NCBI RefSeq assembly: GCF_900108065.1
Contig: NZ_FNVQ01000001.1
Span: forward strand, 1,736,001-1,800,000
Reading direction: 5' to 3'
Origin: Marinobacterium lutimaris
GTDB lineage: Bacteria; Pseudomonadota; Gammaproteobacteria; Pseudomonadales; Balneatricaceae
DNA: 64,000 nt
In this document: positions 8,485 to 17,951 of the stretch, one piece after another
Numbering within the stretch: position 1 is the stretch's first letter
Layout of the letters: each line of letters begins with the position of its first letter
Notes under the pieces: model-generated
Seen by the model: only the letters and a program-made list of their open reading frames with translations
Told to the model about the DNA's origin: nothing
Databases searched by the model: none
Position numbers and translations under genes: made by a program

Positions 8485-9276
8485 TCAAGGCTCGTTACCC
8501 CCCTGCCCATACCTCTCCCCTATCTCCTGCGCTGCGCTCTGCAGCGCGGCCAGATGACGCTCTGCAAACCGTGCCTCAGTCATGTAGTCACGTACACAGA
8601 TCAGGCTGATACAACCGAGCAGTTGCGAGCCGTTAAGGACCGGTACGGCGATCACGCTGAGGCCATCGTCCGGTTTGGTTTCACCGGTGTAACCGGGTTG
8701 GCGGGTACCGTAGCCCTGCTGGCGGATCTGTTCGATCATGCGGTCGATCCCCTCGTCGGTGATATCGCAGGGCTGTTCCTTGCGGATCGTCTCAATCAGC
8801 TCTCGCCGTTCCGCTTCAGGACAATAAGCCAGATAGGTGCGTCCGCCTGCCGAATAGAGCATTTTCACCTTGATATTGAGGCGGCTTGGATAAAGGGAGA
8901 TCGGGGTACTGGTGCGGGTGCTTTCGATATAACGCATACCTATCCCTTCACGCACGAACAGATCCGAAGGCCAGCGCACTTCGTCTACCAAACGCAGCAT
9001 CACCGGCGTGGCCACATCGCATAGCCGCCAGACGTGAGGCGGGAGCTGGTAGTCTTTTTCCAGCGGCAGGAAGATATTGCAGCGGTAGAGGCCATCGGCG
9101 AGGCTTTTGCGGATCAGGCGCTGGTCCAGCAGCGTCAGCAGCAGACGCCGTACCGTGGATTTTGGCAGATCCGCCTCGCGGGCAAGCTGGCTCAGAGTCA
9201 CTCCTCCCAGCCGATTGATCAGTTTAAGCAGCAGGATGCCGCGTTCCAGCGATCGGTTGGTTGATGAATCGGCCAA
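8485..9276 (-). CDS. IclR family transcriptional regulator
   Basis: 263 aa. N-terminal winged helix (LERGILLLKLINRLGGVTLSQLAREADLPKSTVRRLLLTL split over residues 9-50) and the IclR effector domain with LGCISLICVRDYM near the C-terminus. The start is a TTG at 9276: GGAGTG lies eight bases upstream and no suitable ATG exists nearby. Target and ligand are unknown; no catabolic operon adjoins it, and the HD-GYP gene is divergent. Confidence 0.88.
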   Translation of the reverse strand: MADSSTNRSLERGILLLKLINRLGGVTLSQLAREADLPKSTVRRLLLTLLDQRLIRKSLADGLYRCNIFLPLEKDYQLPPHVWRLCDVATPVMLRLVDEVRWPSDLFVREGIGMRYIESTRTSTPISLYPSRLNIKVKMLYSAGGRTYLAYCPEAERRELIETIRKEQPCDITDEGIDRMIEQIRQQGYGTRQPGYTGETKPDDGLSVIAVPVLNGSQLLGCISLICVRDYMTEARFAERHLAALQSAAQEIGERYGQGGNEP

Positions 9277-9594
9277 GGTTCAGTCACTCCAATAAAACGT
9301 TCAAGCTTATTACGGCGTAAAACGAATCCATGCTCTTCGCATGCTTTCGATCAAGTAAACACCGCTCTCATTATACTGCCGTCCAGGATATCAGCGTCGG
9401 CTATCTCGCCGTTGGTGCTGCTCCATGGAAATATCCAGAGCTCAGAGGTCATTAAATTGCTGATTTAGCAGTCGCACAGGTATAGCTCTGACGAGTTTTC
9501 TTGCCACATTGGAAACTGTCCCATGAGTGTATGCGCGACTGCTTCGAGATCTATGTGGCTGCTCATCAGCCATTAGATTTACGAGTGAGGATCG

Positions 9595-9619
9595 TATGCT
9601 TCACCATTGATGAAGCATA
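9595..9619. promoter_or_regulatory. 9-bp inverted repeat upstream of the HD-GYP gene
   Basis: Perfect dyad TATGCTTCA / TGAAGCATA with a 7-bp spacer, about 75 bases before the HD-GYP start in an AT-rich region. It could be an operator or an mRNA hairpin. The remainder of the 416-base gap 9277-9692 holds no gene I can support. Confidence 0.4.
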
Positions 9620-9692
9620 ATCTTATGAATTATAAGAGTTTAATTTATCAATTGTGTGTGTTTCATATCCATAAAAGGTCTACATTGACGGG

Positions 9693-11108
9693 ATGCTTCA
9701 GCAACTACAGGCGGGAGAGACTGTGAATCGATTTGAATCAACCGTTGGCGATGGGATGAAGCTTTCGGAACTGATCGCGGCGCTCAGCCATGCACTGGAC
9801 ATGACCGAGGGGCAACCTGCAGGACACTGTATGCGTTGCTGCTGGATCGGGATGCGCATCGCAGAGCAGATCTGCATGCCCGTTGAGCAGCGCTGGGAGC
9901 TCTACTACACCCTGCTGCTAAAGGATCTGGGTTGCAGCAGCAACGCTGCGCGTATCTGCGAGCTTTACCGAACCGACGATCTCACGTTCAAGCACGATTT
10001 CAAGCGTGTCGATGGCAGCTTGTCACAGGTGGTGCGTTTCGTACTGGGCCATACCGGACTGACAGCGGGAGTGGCGGAGCGCTTCCGCACGATTCTCACG
10101 ATTATGCGCGATGGCGAGGAGCTCGCTAACGAGCTGATCCAGACCCGCTGCGAGCGTGGCGCAAGCATCGCACGCCAACTGCGCTTTCCGGAGGCGGTCG
10201 CCCAGGGTATCCACGCGCTGGACGAGCACTGGGACGGTAAGGGCAAACCTGAGCACCTTGCCGGTGAGCAGATCCCCCTCTATGCGCGGATTGCGCTGCT
10301 GGTGCAGGTGGTGGATGTCTTTCAGGTCGCCGATGGCGCTCAGGCCGCAATTGACGAAGTGAGTGCGCGCAAAGGGAGCTGGTTTGACCCGGAACTGGTT
10401 AAGGCGCTGCAGTCGTTTGCCGATGACGAGACGTTTTGGGCGGCATTGAGCAGCGAGGATCTGGCCCAGCGAGTATTGGCTCTTGAGCCAGCGCATGACG
10501 AGATATCCCTCGATGACGACTATATGGATCAGATCGCTGCGGCCTTTGGTCAGGTGGTGGACTCCAAGAGCCCCTATACCGCTGGCCACAGTGAACGCGT
10601 GGGACTCTACACCGACCTGATCAGTGAAGCGCTGGATATCGACCCGGTCCGTCGCCGCTGGCTCAAGCGCGGCGCTTTACTGCACGATATCGGCAAGCTT
10701 GGGGTCAGCAACTCGATTCTGGATAAGCCGGGTAAGCTGAATGATGAAGAGTGGGTGGCGATGCGCGACCACGCCCGTTTCACCGAGGAGATACTGTCGC
10801 GAATCAGCGCATTTTCAGAGCTGGCACGAGTATCGGCGGCACACCATGAACGGCTTGATGGAAAGGGCTATCCCAGGGGTGTCAGCGGTGATGAGATTAA
10901 GATGGAGACGCGCATTATAACCACCGCCGATATCTTCGATGCCATCACCGCGGACCGTCCCTATCGCGCTCCGATCCCGGTGCCCAGGGCGCTTGATATC
11001 ATGCGAGCCGAGATCGGTACCGCGATAGACAGGCGCTGTTTCGAAGCGTTGGAGAGCGCGCTAAAACGGTTAAAAATGGACCAGGAGCTGCCAGTCGCTG
11101 CCAGTTGA
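9693..11108 (+). CDS. HD-GYP phosphodiesterase with a degenerate N-terminal HD-GYP copy
   Basis: 471 aa, cytoplasmic, no membrane segment. The C-terminal HD-GYP domain (about residues 295-450) is intact: GHSERVGLYT, LLHDIGKLGVSNSIL, HHERLDGKGYPRGVSG, DIFDAITADRPY, the signature of cyclic di-GMP phosphodiesterases. The N-terminal half repeats the same plan in decayed form (GHCMRCCW, LLKDLGC for HD, and DEHWDGKGKPEHLAGEQIP for HHE-GYP). Likely a duplicated domain in which one copy is regulatory. A GTG at 9723 with GGGAG five bases upstream is an alternative start. Confidence 0.88.
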   Translation: MLQQLQAGETVNRFESTVGDGMKLSELIAALSHALDMTEGQPAGHCMRCCWIGMRIAEQICMPVEQRWELYYTLLLKDLGCSSNAARICELYRTDDLTFKHDFKRVDGSLSQVVRFVLGHTGLTAGVAERFRTILTIMRDGEELANELIQTRCERGASIARQLRFPEAVAQGIHALDEHWDGKGKPEHLAGEQIPLYARIALLVQVVDVFQVADGAQAAIDEVSARKGSWFDPELVKALQSFADDETFWAALSSEDLAQRVLALEPAHDEISLDDDYMDQIAAAFGQVVDSKSPYTAGHSERVGLYTDLISEALDIDPVRRRWLKRGALLHDIGKLGVSNSILDKPGKLNDEEWVAMRDHARFTEEILSRISAFSELARVSAAHHERLDGKGYPRGVSGDEIKMETRIITTADIFDAITADRPYRAPIPVPRALDIMRAEIGTAIDRRCFEALESALKRLKMDQELPVAAS

Positions 11109-11385
11109 CCGGGGACCTATCGACGATCGACGGCTATTGCTCCGAAACCCAGTGCGCCAGCGGTATCCATCATCAGCAATGGCCATGTTTACGTTGTAAT
11201 CCATCTAAAAAACCGCGTTTATTGCCAGGCGTAGTTATAAATTAGCTAGATAGGCGTCCGAGACTGAGGAAGTTCCATCAACCGCATAACGCGGCTACGG
11301 AAGGTACTCACGTATGCTCTCCGCACAGACAACAGAAAGGCGGCGGTTTAGCAAAGCTGTGAGCGATGCTCCCAAAGCTCTGAGT

Positions 11386-11417
11386 GCAGGGGGCGCCAAA
11401 CTCATGCGCTCCCCTGC
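11386..11417. terminator. Convergent hairpin after the HD-GYP and 105-aa genes
   Basis: Stem GCAGGGG-GCGC / GCGC-T-CCCCTGC, eleven pairs with one bulge, ends four bases from the stop of the minus-strand gene. U tracts are weak on both sides, so efficiency is uncertain. The gap 11109-11385 shows nothing else. Confidence 0.5.
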
Positions 11418-11421
11418 CTAA

Positions 11422-11739
11422 TTATTTATCGAAGCTTTTAAAACGCGCCAAAGTCTGCAGCAGCAGTTTGAGTTTTAGCGCCAGCTTTTGAAGGTCGGCG
11501 GTGAAATCGTCGCTGTCCTGGAGCGCCAGCAGATCCTGCCCCAGCTCCTCAACATAAGGCTGGAAGCGCACCGCATCAGAGCTAAACCCGCTGCCGGGTT
11601 TCAGTACGGATTCAAACTGCGCCAGGTTTTCCTTGGCCAGCGCATCGAGCTGAGCATCTGCATCCAGGGCCTGCTGATAGGCGGCCTTAATGCTGTCACG
11701 CAGATGGTTGATAAGGTTTTGGCGATCAGAGTGGTTCAT
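11422..11739 (-). CDS. Conserved-looking small helical protein, unknown function
   Basis: 105 aa from the ATG at 11739 (an ORF extension of 32 codons upstream looks non-coding). Predicted all-helical with heptad-like leucines (LQKLALKLKLLLQTLARF at the C-terminus) and many acidic residues. No domain is recognised. Followed by a hairpin terminator. Confidence 0.6.
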   Translation of the reverse strand: MNHSDRQNLINHLRDSIKAAYQQALDADAQLDALAKENLAQFESVLKPGSGFSSDAVRFQPYVEELGQDLLALQDSDDFTADLQKLALKLKLLLQTLARFKSFDK

Positions 11740-11980
11740 AGCTGTACATCCAGTAGATTTTGCCAGGCTTACCCGCTCCTTTCCGGGCCAGTCTCCATTA
11801 GGGATACCGCATAACCAGGCGTTGAGGCGGCGCATGATAACGCGGGTCTGCTTTCGCTACTACGCACGGTTTTGGATGTTGCTATTTTGCGGACATAAAA
11901 AGCCGCCGGCTCACGCTAAGTTTTGACGGCATACAAAGTAGGTCACGTGAGCGGCGGGGGTACAAAAACTCAGATGGGTA

Positions 11981-12004
11981 AAGGGGAATGCGGTGACTCC
12001 CCTT
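11981..12004 (-). terminator. Hairpin downstream of the porin gene
   Basis: Stem AAGGGGA / TCCCCTT with a 10-base loop lies 23 bases past the porin stop; the following U tract is short, so termination is likely but not certain. Confidence 0.5.
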
Positions 12005-12027
12005 CAGCTGCAAAAGCAGTTACTGCA

Positions 12028-13320
12028 TCAGAACTTGTAGTTCAGATGGATGCGGGTGTAGAGCAGATCGTCGTTATCGACGGCATCGCGGTCGAAATCC
12101 ATGTAAGAGGTACGGAAGCGGCCACTCAGCCCTTCAACTCCCTGAAACTGGTACTCCACATCAAAGCCGGCCTCATAACCGCCATCCAGATCCTTACGGC
12201 TGTTGATTCTGCCCTCTTCGCTCTGCTTCCAGCCGGAGTAGATCAGCTTGGTTTTAAGACCCGGCACACCGAAACCGTAACCGACACTCAGGGAGGTGGT
12301 ATCTAGGCCAGCGAAGATCTCGTCGATAAAGCCGGATTTATAGCTGCGGAACATCGGCACATGGCCCAATGAGCCCGGGAAGTTGGCCTCATCATCCACC
12401 GAGGTGTAACCCAGTTGCAGCTCGACTCCGCCAACGGTGGTCTTGGCGTTTACACCCCAGTAACCGGTATCCGGCAGGTTTTCATAGTCGGCGGTAAGCA
12501 CCTTGGCACCGAGCACCCAGCTGGAGTTAGGCACCTTGTAGGTCAGGCCGAGGAAACCGGTGTCGTAGGGATCCGCGGTTACAACCGCAGCGGGGGGATC
12601 ACCCGCCGGTGTGTCGTTCTCGTTGGAGAGCCACTGGGCTTCGATATTCAGACCAGCGAGGCTGCTGTTGTTCAGGTAGAACGAGTAGATAGCATCGTCA
12701 TAGTCCTTATCTTCCTCGGTTACCGCGCCGTTGGAATCGTCGCCATAGCGCATGTTCCAGCGATCCACGTAGATCGCCTTCAATACGGTATCCGGCAGGT
12801 CGCGATTTTCGACCACCAGTGCATCGAAGGAGTCCTGCATGGCGAACTCGCCGCTGTTCATCAGTAGCGGGCTGACGATCTTCTGGCGGCCGATACGCAG
12901 GCTGGTTGCAGTTAATTCCTTGTCGAAAGCATATTCCAGATAGGCCAGTCGCAGATCGGTGGAGTCGATGGAGACACGGCTGTCATCCTCACCACCGGCC
13001 ACGGTCAGCCCCTTGTCTTCATCATGGATGTTCCAGTCCCAGCCGGACTGCAGCCCTACTACCGCCTTAAAGCCGTGAAAGCTGCCGGTGGCGTAATTCA
13101 GGTTAAGTGCGGAACCGAGGGTATGGGAGTTATTCAGTGCCCCCGCTTCGCCCCGGGCATCGGAAGCAGAGCCCTCGACATAGACGTTGCGGATTTCACC
13201 GCTGACCTTACCGCCGGTAAGCGCTTCGCGGAAGGAATCCGCCTGTACGTTGGTACCCATGGCTGCCAGCACAGCGCTGGTCGCCAGGAGATCACGGCCA
13301 AGTTTCATACCGAGTTTCAT
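12028..13320 (-). CDS. Outer-membrane porin, OprD-like (Opr) family
   Basis: 430-aa beta-barrel precursor. Signal peptide ends near VQADSF (residue 28). The mature part alternates short beta strands, contains LRIGRQKIVSPLLMNS and LAYLEYAF blocks typical of Opr porins and ends in aromatic Phe (HLNYKF), the Bam-recognition terminus. AAGGTCC precedes the start. It lies 137 bases downstream of the periplasmic hydrolase on the same strand, so substrate entry and hydrolysis may be linked; substrate unknown. Confidence 0.88.
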   Translation of the reverse strand: MKLGMKLGRDLLATSAVLAAMGTNVQADSFREALTGGKVSGEIRNVYVEGSASDARGEAGALNNSHTLGSALNLNYATGSFHGFKAVVGLQSGWDWNIHDEDKGLTVAGGEDDSRVSIDSTDLRLAYLEYAFDKELTATSLRIGRQKIVSPLLMNSGEFAMQDSFDALVVENRDLPDTVLKAIYVDRWNMRYGDDSNGAVTEEDKDYDDAIYSFYLNNSSLAGLNIEAQWLSNENDTPAGDPPAAVVTADPYDTGFLGLTYKVPNSSWVLGAKVLTADYENLPDTGYWGVNAKTTVGGVELQLGYTSVDDEANFPGSLGHVPMFRSYKSGFIDEIFAGLDTTSLSVGYGFGVPGLKTKLIYSGWKQSEEGRINSRKDLDGGYEAGFDVEYQFQGVEGLSGRFRTSYMDFDRDAVDNDDLLYTRIHLNYKF

Positions 13321-13457
13321 AGTTAGGACCTTTTTAAATCTTATTGTTATTGAGAGCGTCGACTCTCTGCTTTGGCATTTAAAACCGCTGAGAAGCTAAC
13401 CGGCAGGTAAAACCTCGATATCTGCCGGCGCTGAACCCGATGTGCGGATCAGCAGAA

Positions 13458-14378
13458 TCAATAGATATCCAGATCTTCAGCCAGTACGACTTCGCCGTCG
13501 TACAGCGCCTTCACTTCTGTGAGTGTGTTTTCGCGCGGTGCGCTGTAGCTCAGCACATGGGTCAGCACCAGCAGTCCCGGCTTGGCTTCGTTGGCAACGC
13601 GGGCCAGCATGTCGGTTTTGGTGTGGGCAGCGGCGTGGTACTTCTGCCAGTTCTCCGGCAGTTTTTCCCAACCCTCTTCACAGATCACTTCATGCACCAG
13701 GATATCGGCGCCCTTGGCCATCTCGACCAGCTTTTCGCTGTAGCTGGTATCACCGGAGATCACGATGGTTTTGTCCGGGGTGGTGATGCGATAGCCAAAG
13801 GCCGGGGTGATATCGCCATGGGGTACTTCAAAGGCTTCGACGGTGACGTCGCCATCTTTTACGGTCCAGCCGCCCTGGTCGTATTCATGGGTTTTGTACT
13901 GGTAACCGGTGGGATCCTTGACCGGGTTGAGACCGGTGGTGCGCAACTCGATATCGCGCTTGGTCATCAGGTAGTAGCCATCGGTCATCTCGTTCAGGCC
14001 AGTGGGGCCCCAGACGCTGATGTTGCCCTCGGTGCGACGCCACCAGTAGGTAGAAGCCAGTTCCGGGTAGTCTAGAATATGATCGCTATGCAAGTGGGTG
14101 ATAAACAGGCGCTTGATCTTAGTGGGGTAAAGGGCGTCGATCCCCTTTTTCTGTGCAGCGGTAATCGCGCTGCGGACCATTCCCGGACCCACGTCGAAAA
14201 CATAGGCTTCGCCGTTATAGATCACGGCGGTGGAGGGGCCGGAGTGGTCGGCATCCGGTACCGGTGTGCCGGTGCCCAGCATCACCACCTGGGTTTCTGC
14301 CTGTGCAGAGACAGCAGAAAGACCGAACAGGCCGGCAAAGGCCAGACCCGCGAACAACTTCTTGGGGTTCATCATCAT
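13458..14378 (-). CDS. Periplasmic metallo-beta-lactamase-fold hydrolase
   Basis: 306 aa. Signal peptide (cleavage near SAQAETQ, about residue 28), then the MBL core: LGTGTPVPDADHSGPS, THLHSDHILDYPELAST (HxHxDH zinc motif), SGDTSYSEKL and LVHEVICEEGW, with a late LVLTH. The layout resembles RNase Z/arylsulfatase-type MBL proteins, but export makes an RNA role unlikely. Three ATGs in a row start it; GGAG fits the first. The substrate cannot be told from sequence. Confidence 0.85.
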   Translation of the reverse strand: MMMNPKKLFAGLAFAGLFGLSAVSAQAETQVVMLGTGTPVPDADHSGPSTAVIYNGEAYVFDVGPGMVRSAITAAQKKGIDALYPTKIKRLFITHLHSDHILDYPELASTYWWRRTEGNISVWGPTGLNEMTDGYYLMTKRDIELRTTGLNPVKDPTGYQYKTHEYDQGGWTVKDGDVTVEAFEVPHGDITPAFGYRITTPDKTIVISGDTSYSEKLVEMAKGADILVHEVICEEGWEKLPENWQKYHAAAHTKTDMLARVANEAKPGLLVLTHVLSYSAPRENTLTEVKALYDGEVVLAEDLDIY

Positions 14379-14679
14379 CGTATCTCCAGATAATTATTTT
14401 TTTAAGGAGCAGCGAACTTCAAAACGCTTTCAGTAACGCTCTTCATCAGGCAAGCGCAAAGGCGCTAACCACAGCCTGAATGCTCAGGCAGAGCAGAAGA
14501 AAAGAAAGAGTCGGAAACTCAAAATCCGCGGTATGAGCGAGGGGCAAAGCGGCTGTGTGCTGGGTAGGGTTCATTGTGAAGCTCGCTGATTATTATTGTT
14601 TTGCTGCATCGATGAGTGCGTCATCTGATGGTTAAAAGTTAAGCGAGATCAGCACCTGGGAAAACTGGTTTTCGGTGTG

Positions 14680-14698
14680 TGTGCCACCTGTTGGCACA
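14680..14698. promoter_or_regulatory. 7-bp inverted repeat in the gap upstream of the hydrolase
   Basis: Perfect dyad TGTGCCA-CCTGT-TGGCACA. It lies about 300 bases upstream of the hydrolase start within the 439-base gap 14379-14817. The gap otherwise holds only the terminator at 14741-14784; no further gene is seen. Confidence 0.35.
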
Positions 14699-14740
14699 GC
14701 CTTAAAATAAGAGCCGGTGGGTCGTGACACCACGTCCACA

Positions 14741-14784
14741 AAAAAGGCAGAGACGCGCTTTTATCAGCTCGTTCTCTGCCTTTT
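14741..14784 (-). terminator. Strong terminator at the end of the selD-mscS operon
   Basis: On the minus strand AAAAGGCAGAGA pairs with TCTCTGCCTTTT around a 19-base loop and runs into TTTTTTGTGG. It lies 34 bases beyond the mscS stop and closes a six-gene transcript. Confidence 0.88.
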
Positions 14785-14817
14785 CGGTTGTGTTTGGCGG
14801 TGCTGAAAAGCCGGTCC

Positions 14818-15666
14818 TCAGGCCGCCGGCGTCGGATTCAGCAGACGTACCTCGCGCTGCGGGAACGGAATCTCGATCCCTTCCGCTTTCAGCGCATTAA
14901 ACAGCGACAGGTTCACCTTGTAGAGCAGTTCGTAGTAACGCTCGGTGGGAATCCAGGCGCGGATGCCGATGGTGATACCGCTGTCGGCGAACTTCTCGAT
15001 ACCTACCTGGGGCGTCGGGTCCTGACAGAGCTCTTCGCTGTACTCAGCCAGCGCCCGGTTCAGTGCCGCTATAGCACGCTCAGGCTTGGCGCTGTAGGCG
15101 ATATCGATGCTCAGCTCCGCCAGCATATGCTGGTGGGAGTTCTGGATGATCTCACCGATGATGTGCTTGTTGGGGATGGAGATCTCGACGCCATCCTCGT
15201 TGGTCACCATCGTATGCGACAGGTGCACCTCTTTCACGAGGCCAGTAACGCCCTGTACGCTGATGGTATCGCCGACCACAAAGGGCCGTGTCAGCACAAT
15301 GGTCAGACCCGCGCTGTAGTTGGAGAGCAGCCCCTGCACCGCCAAACCGGCGCCGAGACCGACGGCACCGATCATGGCCACCAGCGGTGTCACACTGATC
15401 CCCAGTTTGCCCAGCGCGACGATCGCCACCATCGCCACCAGGATCACCTTGACGCAGCTGGCGATAAACCGGCTAAGGGTGATATCCAGGTTGTGGCGCT
15501 GGGTCAGCGCGAACACCATGCCAGAGATCTTGCCCGCCACCCAAAGGCCGACGAGCATGATCAGAATCGCGCCGACGATGTGGAAACTGTAGTTAACGAA
15601 AAATTCCACGACGATGCCGTAGATCTCCTGGAACTGTGCCAGTTCTTGGGTCACCTGCTCTTCCAT
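14818..15666 (-). CDS. mscS: MscS-family mechanosensitive ion channel
   Basis: 282-aa inner-membrane channel. Three membrane segments in residues about 20-110, with the pore helix pattern GAVGLGAGLAVQGLLSNYSAG, slightly split, then the MscS beta domain (PFVVGDTISVQGVTGLVKEV, SIPNKHIIG) and the C-terminal domain. The start at 15666 has AGGAAAGAGACA upstream; the 27 extra codons upstream lie in the permease gene. It is the last gene of the selenium-type operon, 10 bases after the permease. A role in oxyanion efflux is possible but unsupported. Confidence 0.9.
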   Translation of the reverse strand: MEEQVTQELAQFQEIYGIVVEFFVNYSFHIVGAILIMLVGLWVAGKISGMVFALTQRHNLDITLSRFIASCVKVILVAMVAIVALGKLGISVTPLVAMIGAVGLGAGLAVQGLLSNYSAGLTIVLTRPFVVGDTISVQGVTGLVKEVHLSHTMVTNEDGVEISIPNKHIIGEIIQNSHQHMLAELSIDIAYSAKPERAIAALNRALAEYSEELCQDPTPQVGIEKFADSGITIGIRAWIPTERYYELLYKVNLSLFNALKAEGIEIPFPQREVRLLNPTPAA

Positions 15667-15676
15667 TGTCTCTTTC

Positions 15677-17197
15677 CTAGTGGGTTCGGCCCGGTTGCGG
15701 CGTATCGGCGCCCGCTGCGCGACGCAGTCGGCGGGATACGGCATCAACCAGTATATTCAGTAGTGCAGTAGCGAGTATCAACAGGAACGCCCGATCATAA
15801 CGTATCTCTTCGAATGCCGAGTCAATATAGAAACCCAGGGTGGCGATACCGAGAATCCCCATAATGGCGCTTTCTCTCAGGATCACCTCCCAGCGATAGA
15901 AAAGAAAGGCCAGCATCGCCGGAAAGCGGCGCGGGGTTTCCAGGTAGGCGTAACGTTTAAGGCCGCGGGGATCATCGGGCCGCCCCAGGCGGCTGCGACA
16001 TTCCGCATCGCTGGCGTTGGCCACCAGAAATGCGATCAGGCCGCCGTTGTGCAGCGCCAGCGCCAACACCGCCGGCAGTCCGGAAGGGCCGAACAGCAGC
16101 AGAAACACAAAGGCGAGAATCATCTCCGGCATCGAGCGTAGCACCAGCAGCAGGAAACGCCCGGGCCAGCGTATCACCGGCCCGGCCAGTGCCTGGCTGG
16201 CAAAGGGATAGGTGAACAGCACGACGATAGCGGTCAACACCAGCGCCAACTGGGTCAGCAGTAGTGTCTGCACGATACCGGGCCAGACCTGGCTACTGAA
16301 CATGCCGGCATACCAGTCAGCCGCCTCGCTCCACTGCCCCGCCAGTAACGCGGTGGGCCAGATATCCTGGCTGATAAATTGCCAGAGGTAACCGCCGTTA
16401 CTGAAACCGATGGTCTCCGGCAGCAGCCAGATAGCGGCCAGAATATAGAGCGGTATCAACCTGGGCCGCAGCCAGAAACGGATCGTCGCGATCAGCAGGA
16501 TAAACGCCCAGAGCAGCGCCCCCGCTTCCGAATAGTCGCCCTGCTTGAACGCGGTTTCCAGATGAAAACCGAGCGTCGGCAGACCGATAAAACCGAGGAT
16601 CGCGCTGGAGCGCAGCGCGCACTCGAAGCGGTAACGGGTATAACTGGTCAGCGCCGGCCAGGACTGGGGAATCAGTGTGTAGGCATAACGCTTGATGCCC
16701 CGTGCACCGGATCCCAGGGTCGCTGCGGGCGCTCGGTCCTGCTGCTCAAAGATCTCGGTAAACACCTTGGCGAACACGCCGGTAAAGGGCACCAGGATCG
16801 CCAGCAAGCCGGTGGTAGCACTAAGCCCGTAGACCTGCATAAAAATCAGGCCCCAGAACAGCTCATGCACCGAACGGATCGAGGCGCAGAAGATCCGCAC
16901 CGCACGCCAGTGGAACAGCATCGCCAGGGCCAGCCCCAGCGGCACCGCCATCGCCACGGCCAGCAGCGCAAAGGCGATGGTCTGCCCTACTGCCTGCAAC
17001 AGGATCTGCCAGCCGTCCCAATACGGCATCACCAAGCCACGGCCGATACGGCCCAGCTCCATCCAGGGATCCACCGAGTAAACTTCGATATCGGCCCAGG
17101 GCAGCGCCAGCAACGCCAGCACAATCAACAGCCCGCAGACGGCGTTCAGCGCCCGTGCAGAAGAGTTGCCTCTGGGTTTAAACAGTTGAGAGATCAT
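15677..17197 (-). CDS. Fused permease of a selenate/phosphonate-type ABC transporter
   Basis: 506-aa inner-membrane protein with two PhnE-like permease halves joined (about residues 60-265 and 300-495), each with the cytoplasmic ATPase-contact loop (ALRSSAILGFIGLPTLGFHL and LRESAIMGILGIATLGFYID). Single-domain PhnE is usual; the fused form supplies both subunits in one chain. The ATG at 17197 overlaps the ATPase stop as ATGA. The neighbours selD and mnmH make selenium oxyanions the likely cargo. Confidence 0.85.
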   Translation of the reverse strand: MISQLFKPRGNSSARALNAVCGLLIVLALLALPWADIEVYSVDPWMELGRIGRGLVMPYWDGWQILLQAVGQTIAFALLAVAMAVPLGLALAMLFHWRAVRIFCASIRSVHELFWGLIFMQVYGLSATTGLLAILVPFTGVFAKVFTEIFEQQDRAPAATLGSGARGIKRYAYTLIPQSWPALTSYTRYRFECALRSSAILGFIGLPTLGFHLETAFKQGDYSEAGALLWAFILLIATIRFWLRPRLIPLYILAAIWLLPETIGFSNGGYLWQFISQDIWPTALLAGQWSEAADWYAGMFSSQVWPGIVQTLLLTQLALVLTAIVVLFTYPFASQALAGPVIRWPGRFLLLVLRSMPEMILAFVFLLLFGPSGLPAVLALALHNGGLIAFLVANASDAECRSRLGRPDDPRGLKRYAYLETPRRFPAMLAFLFYRWEVILRESAIMGILGIATLGFYIDSAFEEIRYDRAFLLILATALLNILVDAVSRRLRRAAGADTPQPGRTH

Positions 17198-17949
17198 GAA
17201 CCGGAGATCGCCCACTCGCCGGCGGGGGCCGGTTCCGCCGGAGGTTCGGGCGTTGGATCCTGCTGATAGAAGCTGTCGAGTTTGGCCTCGTTCAGGCTCG
17301 CAGCCGGCGCATCACAAACGATGCGACCGTCCACAACGATGACCAGACGGTCGAAGTGCTCAAGCGCCAGCTGACGGTTGTGCAGGCTAACCACGGCGGT
17401 CTCATGTTGATCGAGTAGATGTTCCAGCAGCAGTTTTGCCTGTAGCGGATCCACCGCGGAGACCGGTTCGTCACCGAGGAAAATCGACTGCCTGCGGTAC
17501 AACGCCCGACCGATGGCGACGCGCTGACGTTGACCGCCGGAAAGCCGGTCGACCGATTGCCAGAGTTTATCGCTAAGGCCCAAGGTTTCGGCCAGCTTTT
17601 CAATCTCGGCACGGTGTTGTGCCAACGGACGCACCAGGTTCCAGAGCGCCGGCAGAGTGGCGACCCGGTCCAGCGCACCCATAAAAATGTTCTGGTAGGT
17701 CGACAGCAGATCCACCAGACCGGTCTGCTGCGGCTGCAGCGCGACCTGGCCCGGCTGCTGCTGATACAGCAGGTTCAACAGGCTGGTCTTGCCGGCGCCG
17801 GACGGGCCGATCAAGGCGATCTTCTCACCCGAGCGGACCTCCAGATCGATACCATGCAGTATGGGGTTCCGACCCAGCGTCAGCGACTCGTTCGCCAGCC
17901 GAAACACCATTTTGCCTTCGGTTTTACTCTTGGTTTGGAACGCGCTCAT
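17194..17949 (-). CDS. ATPase of the putative selenate ABC transporter
   Basis: 251 aa, PhnC-like. Walker A GPSGAGKTS, signature LSGGQRQRVAIGRAL, Walker B IFLGDEPVSAVDP and the H-loop VVSLHN. The C-terminal tail is rich in Pro and Glu. It follows the binding protein by two bases and is coupled to the permease by ATGA overlap. By homology alone it could serve phosphonate; the operon points to selenium. Confidence 0.87.
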   Translation of the reverse strand: MSAFQTKSKTEGKMVFRLANESLTLGRNPILHGIDLEVRSGEKIALIGPSGAGKTSLLNLLYQQQPGQVALQPQQTGLVDLLSTYQNIFMGALDRVATLPALWNLVRPLAQHRAEIEKLAETLGLSDKLWQSVDRLSGGQRQRVAIGRALYRRQSIFLGDEPVSAVDPLQAKLLLEHLLDQHETAVVSLHNRQLALEHFDRLVIVVDGRIVCDAPAASLNEAKLDSFYQQDPTPEPPAEPAPAGEWAISGS

Positions 17950-17951
17950 CG

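Noticed and set aside
14680-14698. Sigma-54 promoter around the TGGCAC within the inverted repeat
   Set aside because: No TTGC element at the required spacing on either strand.
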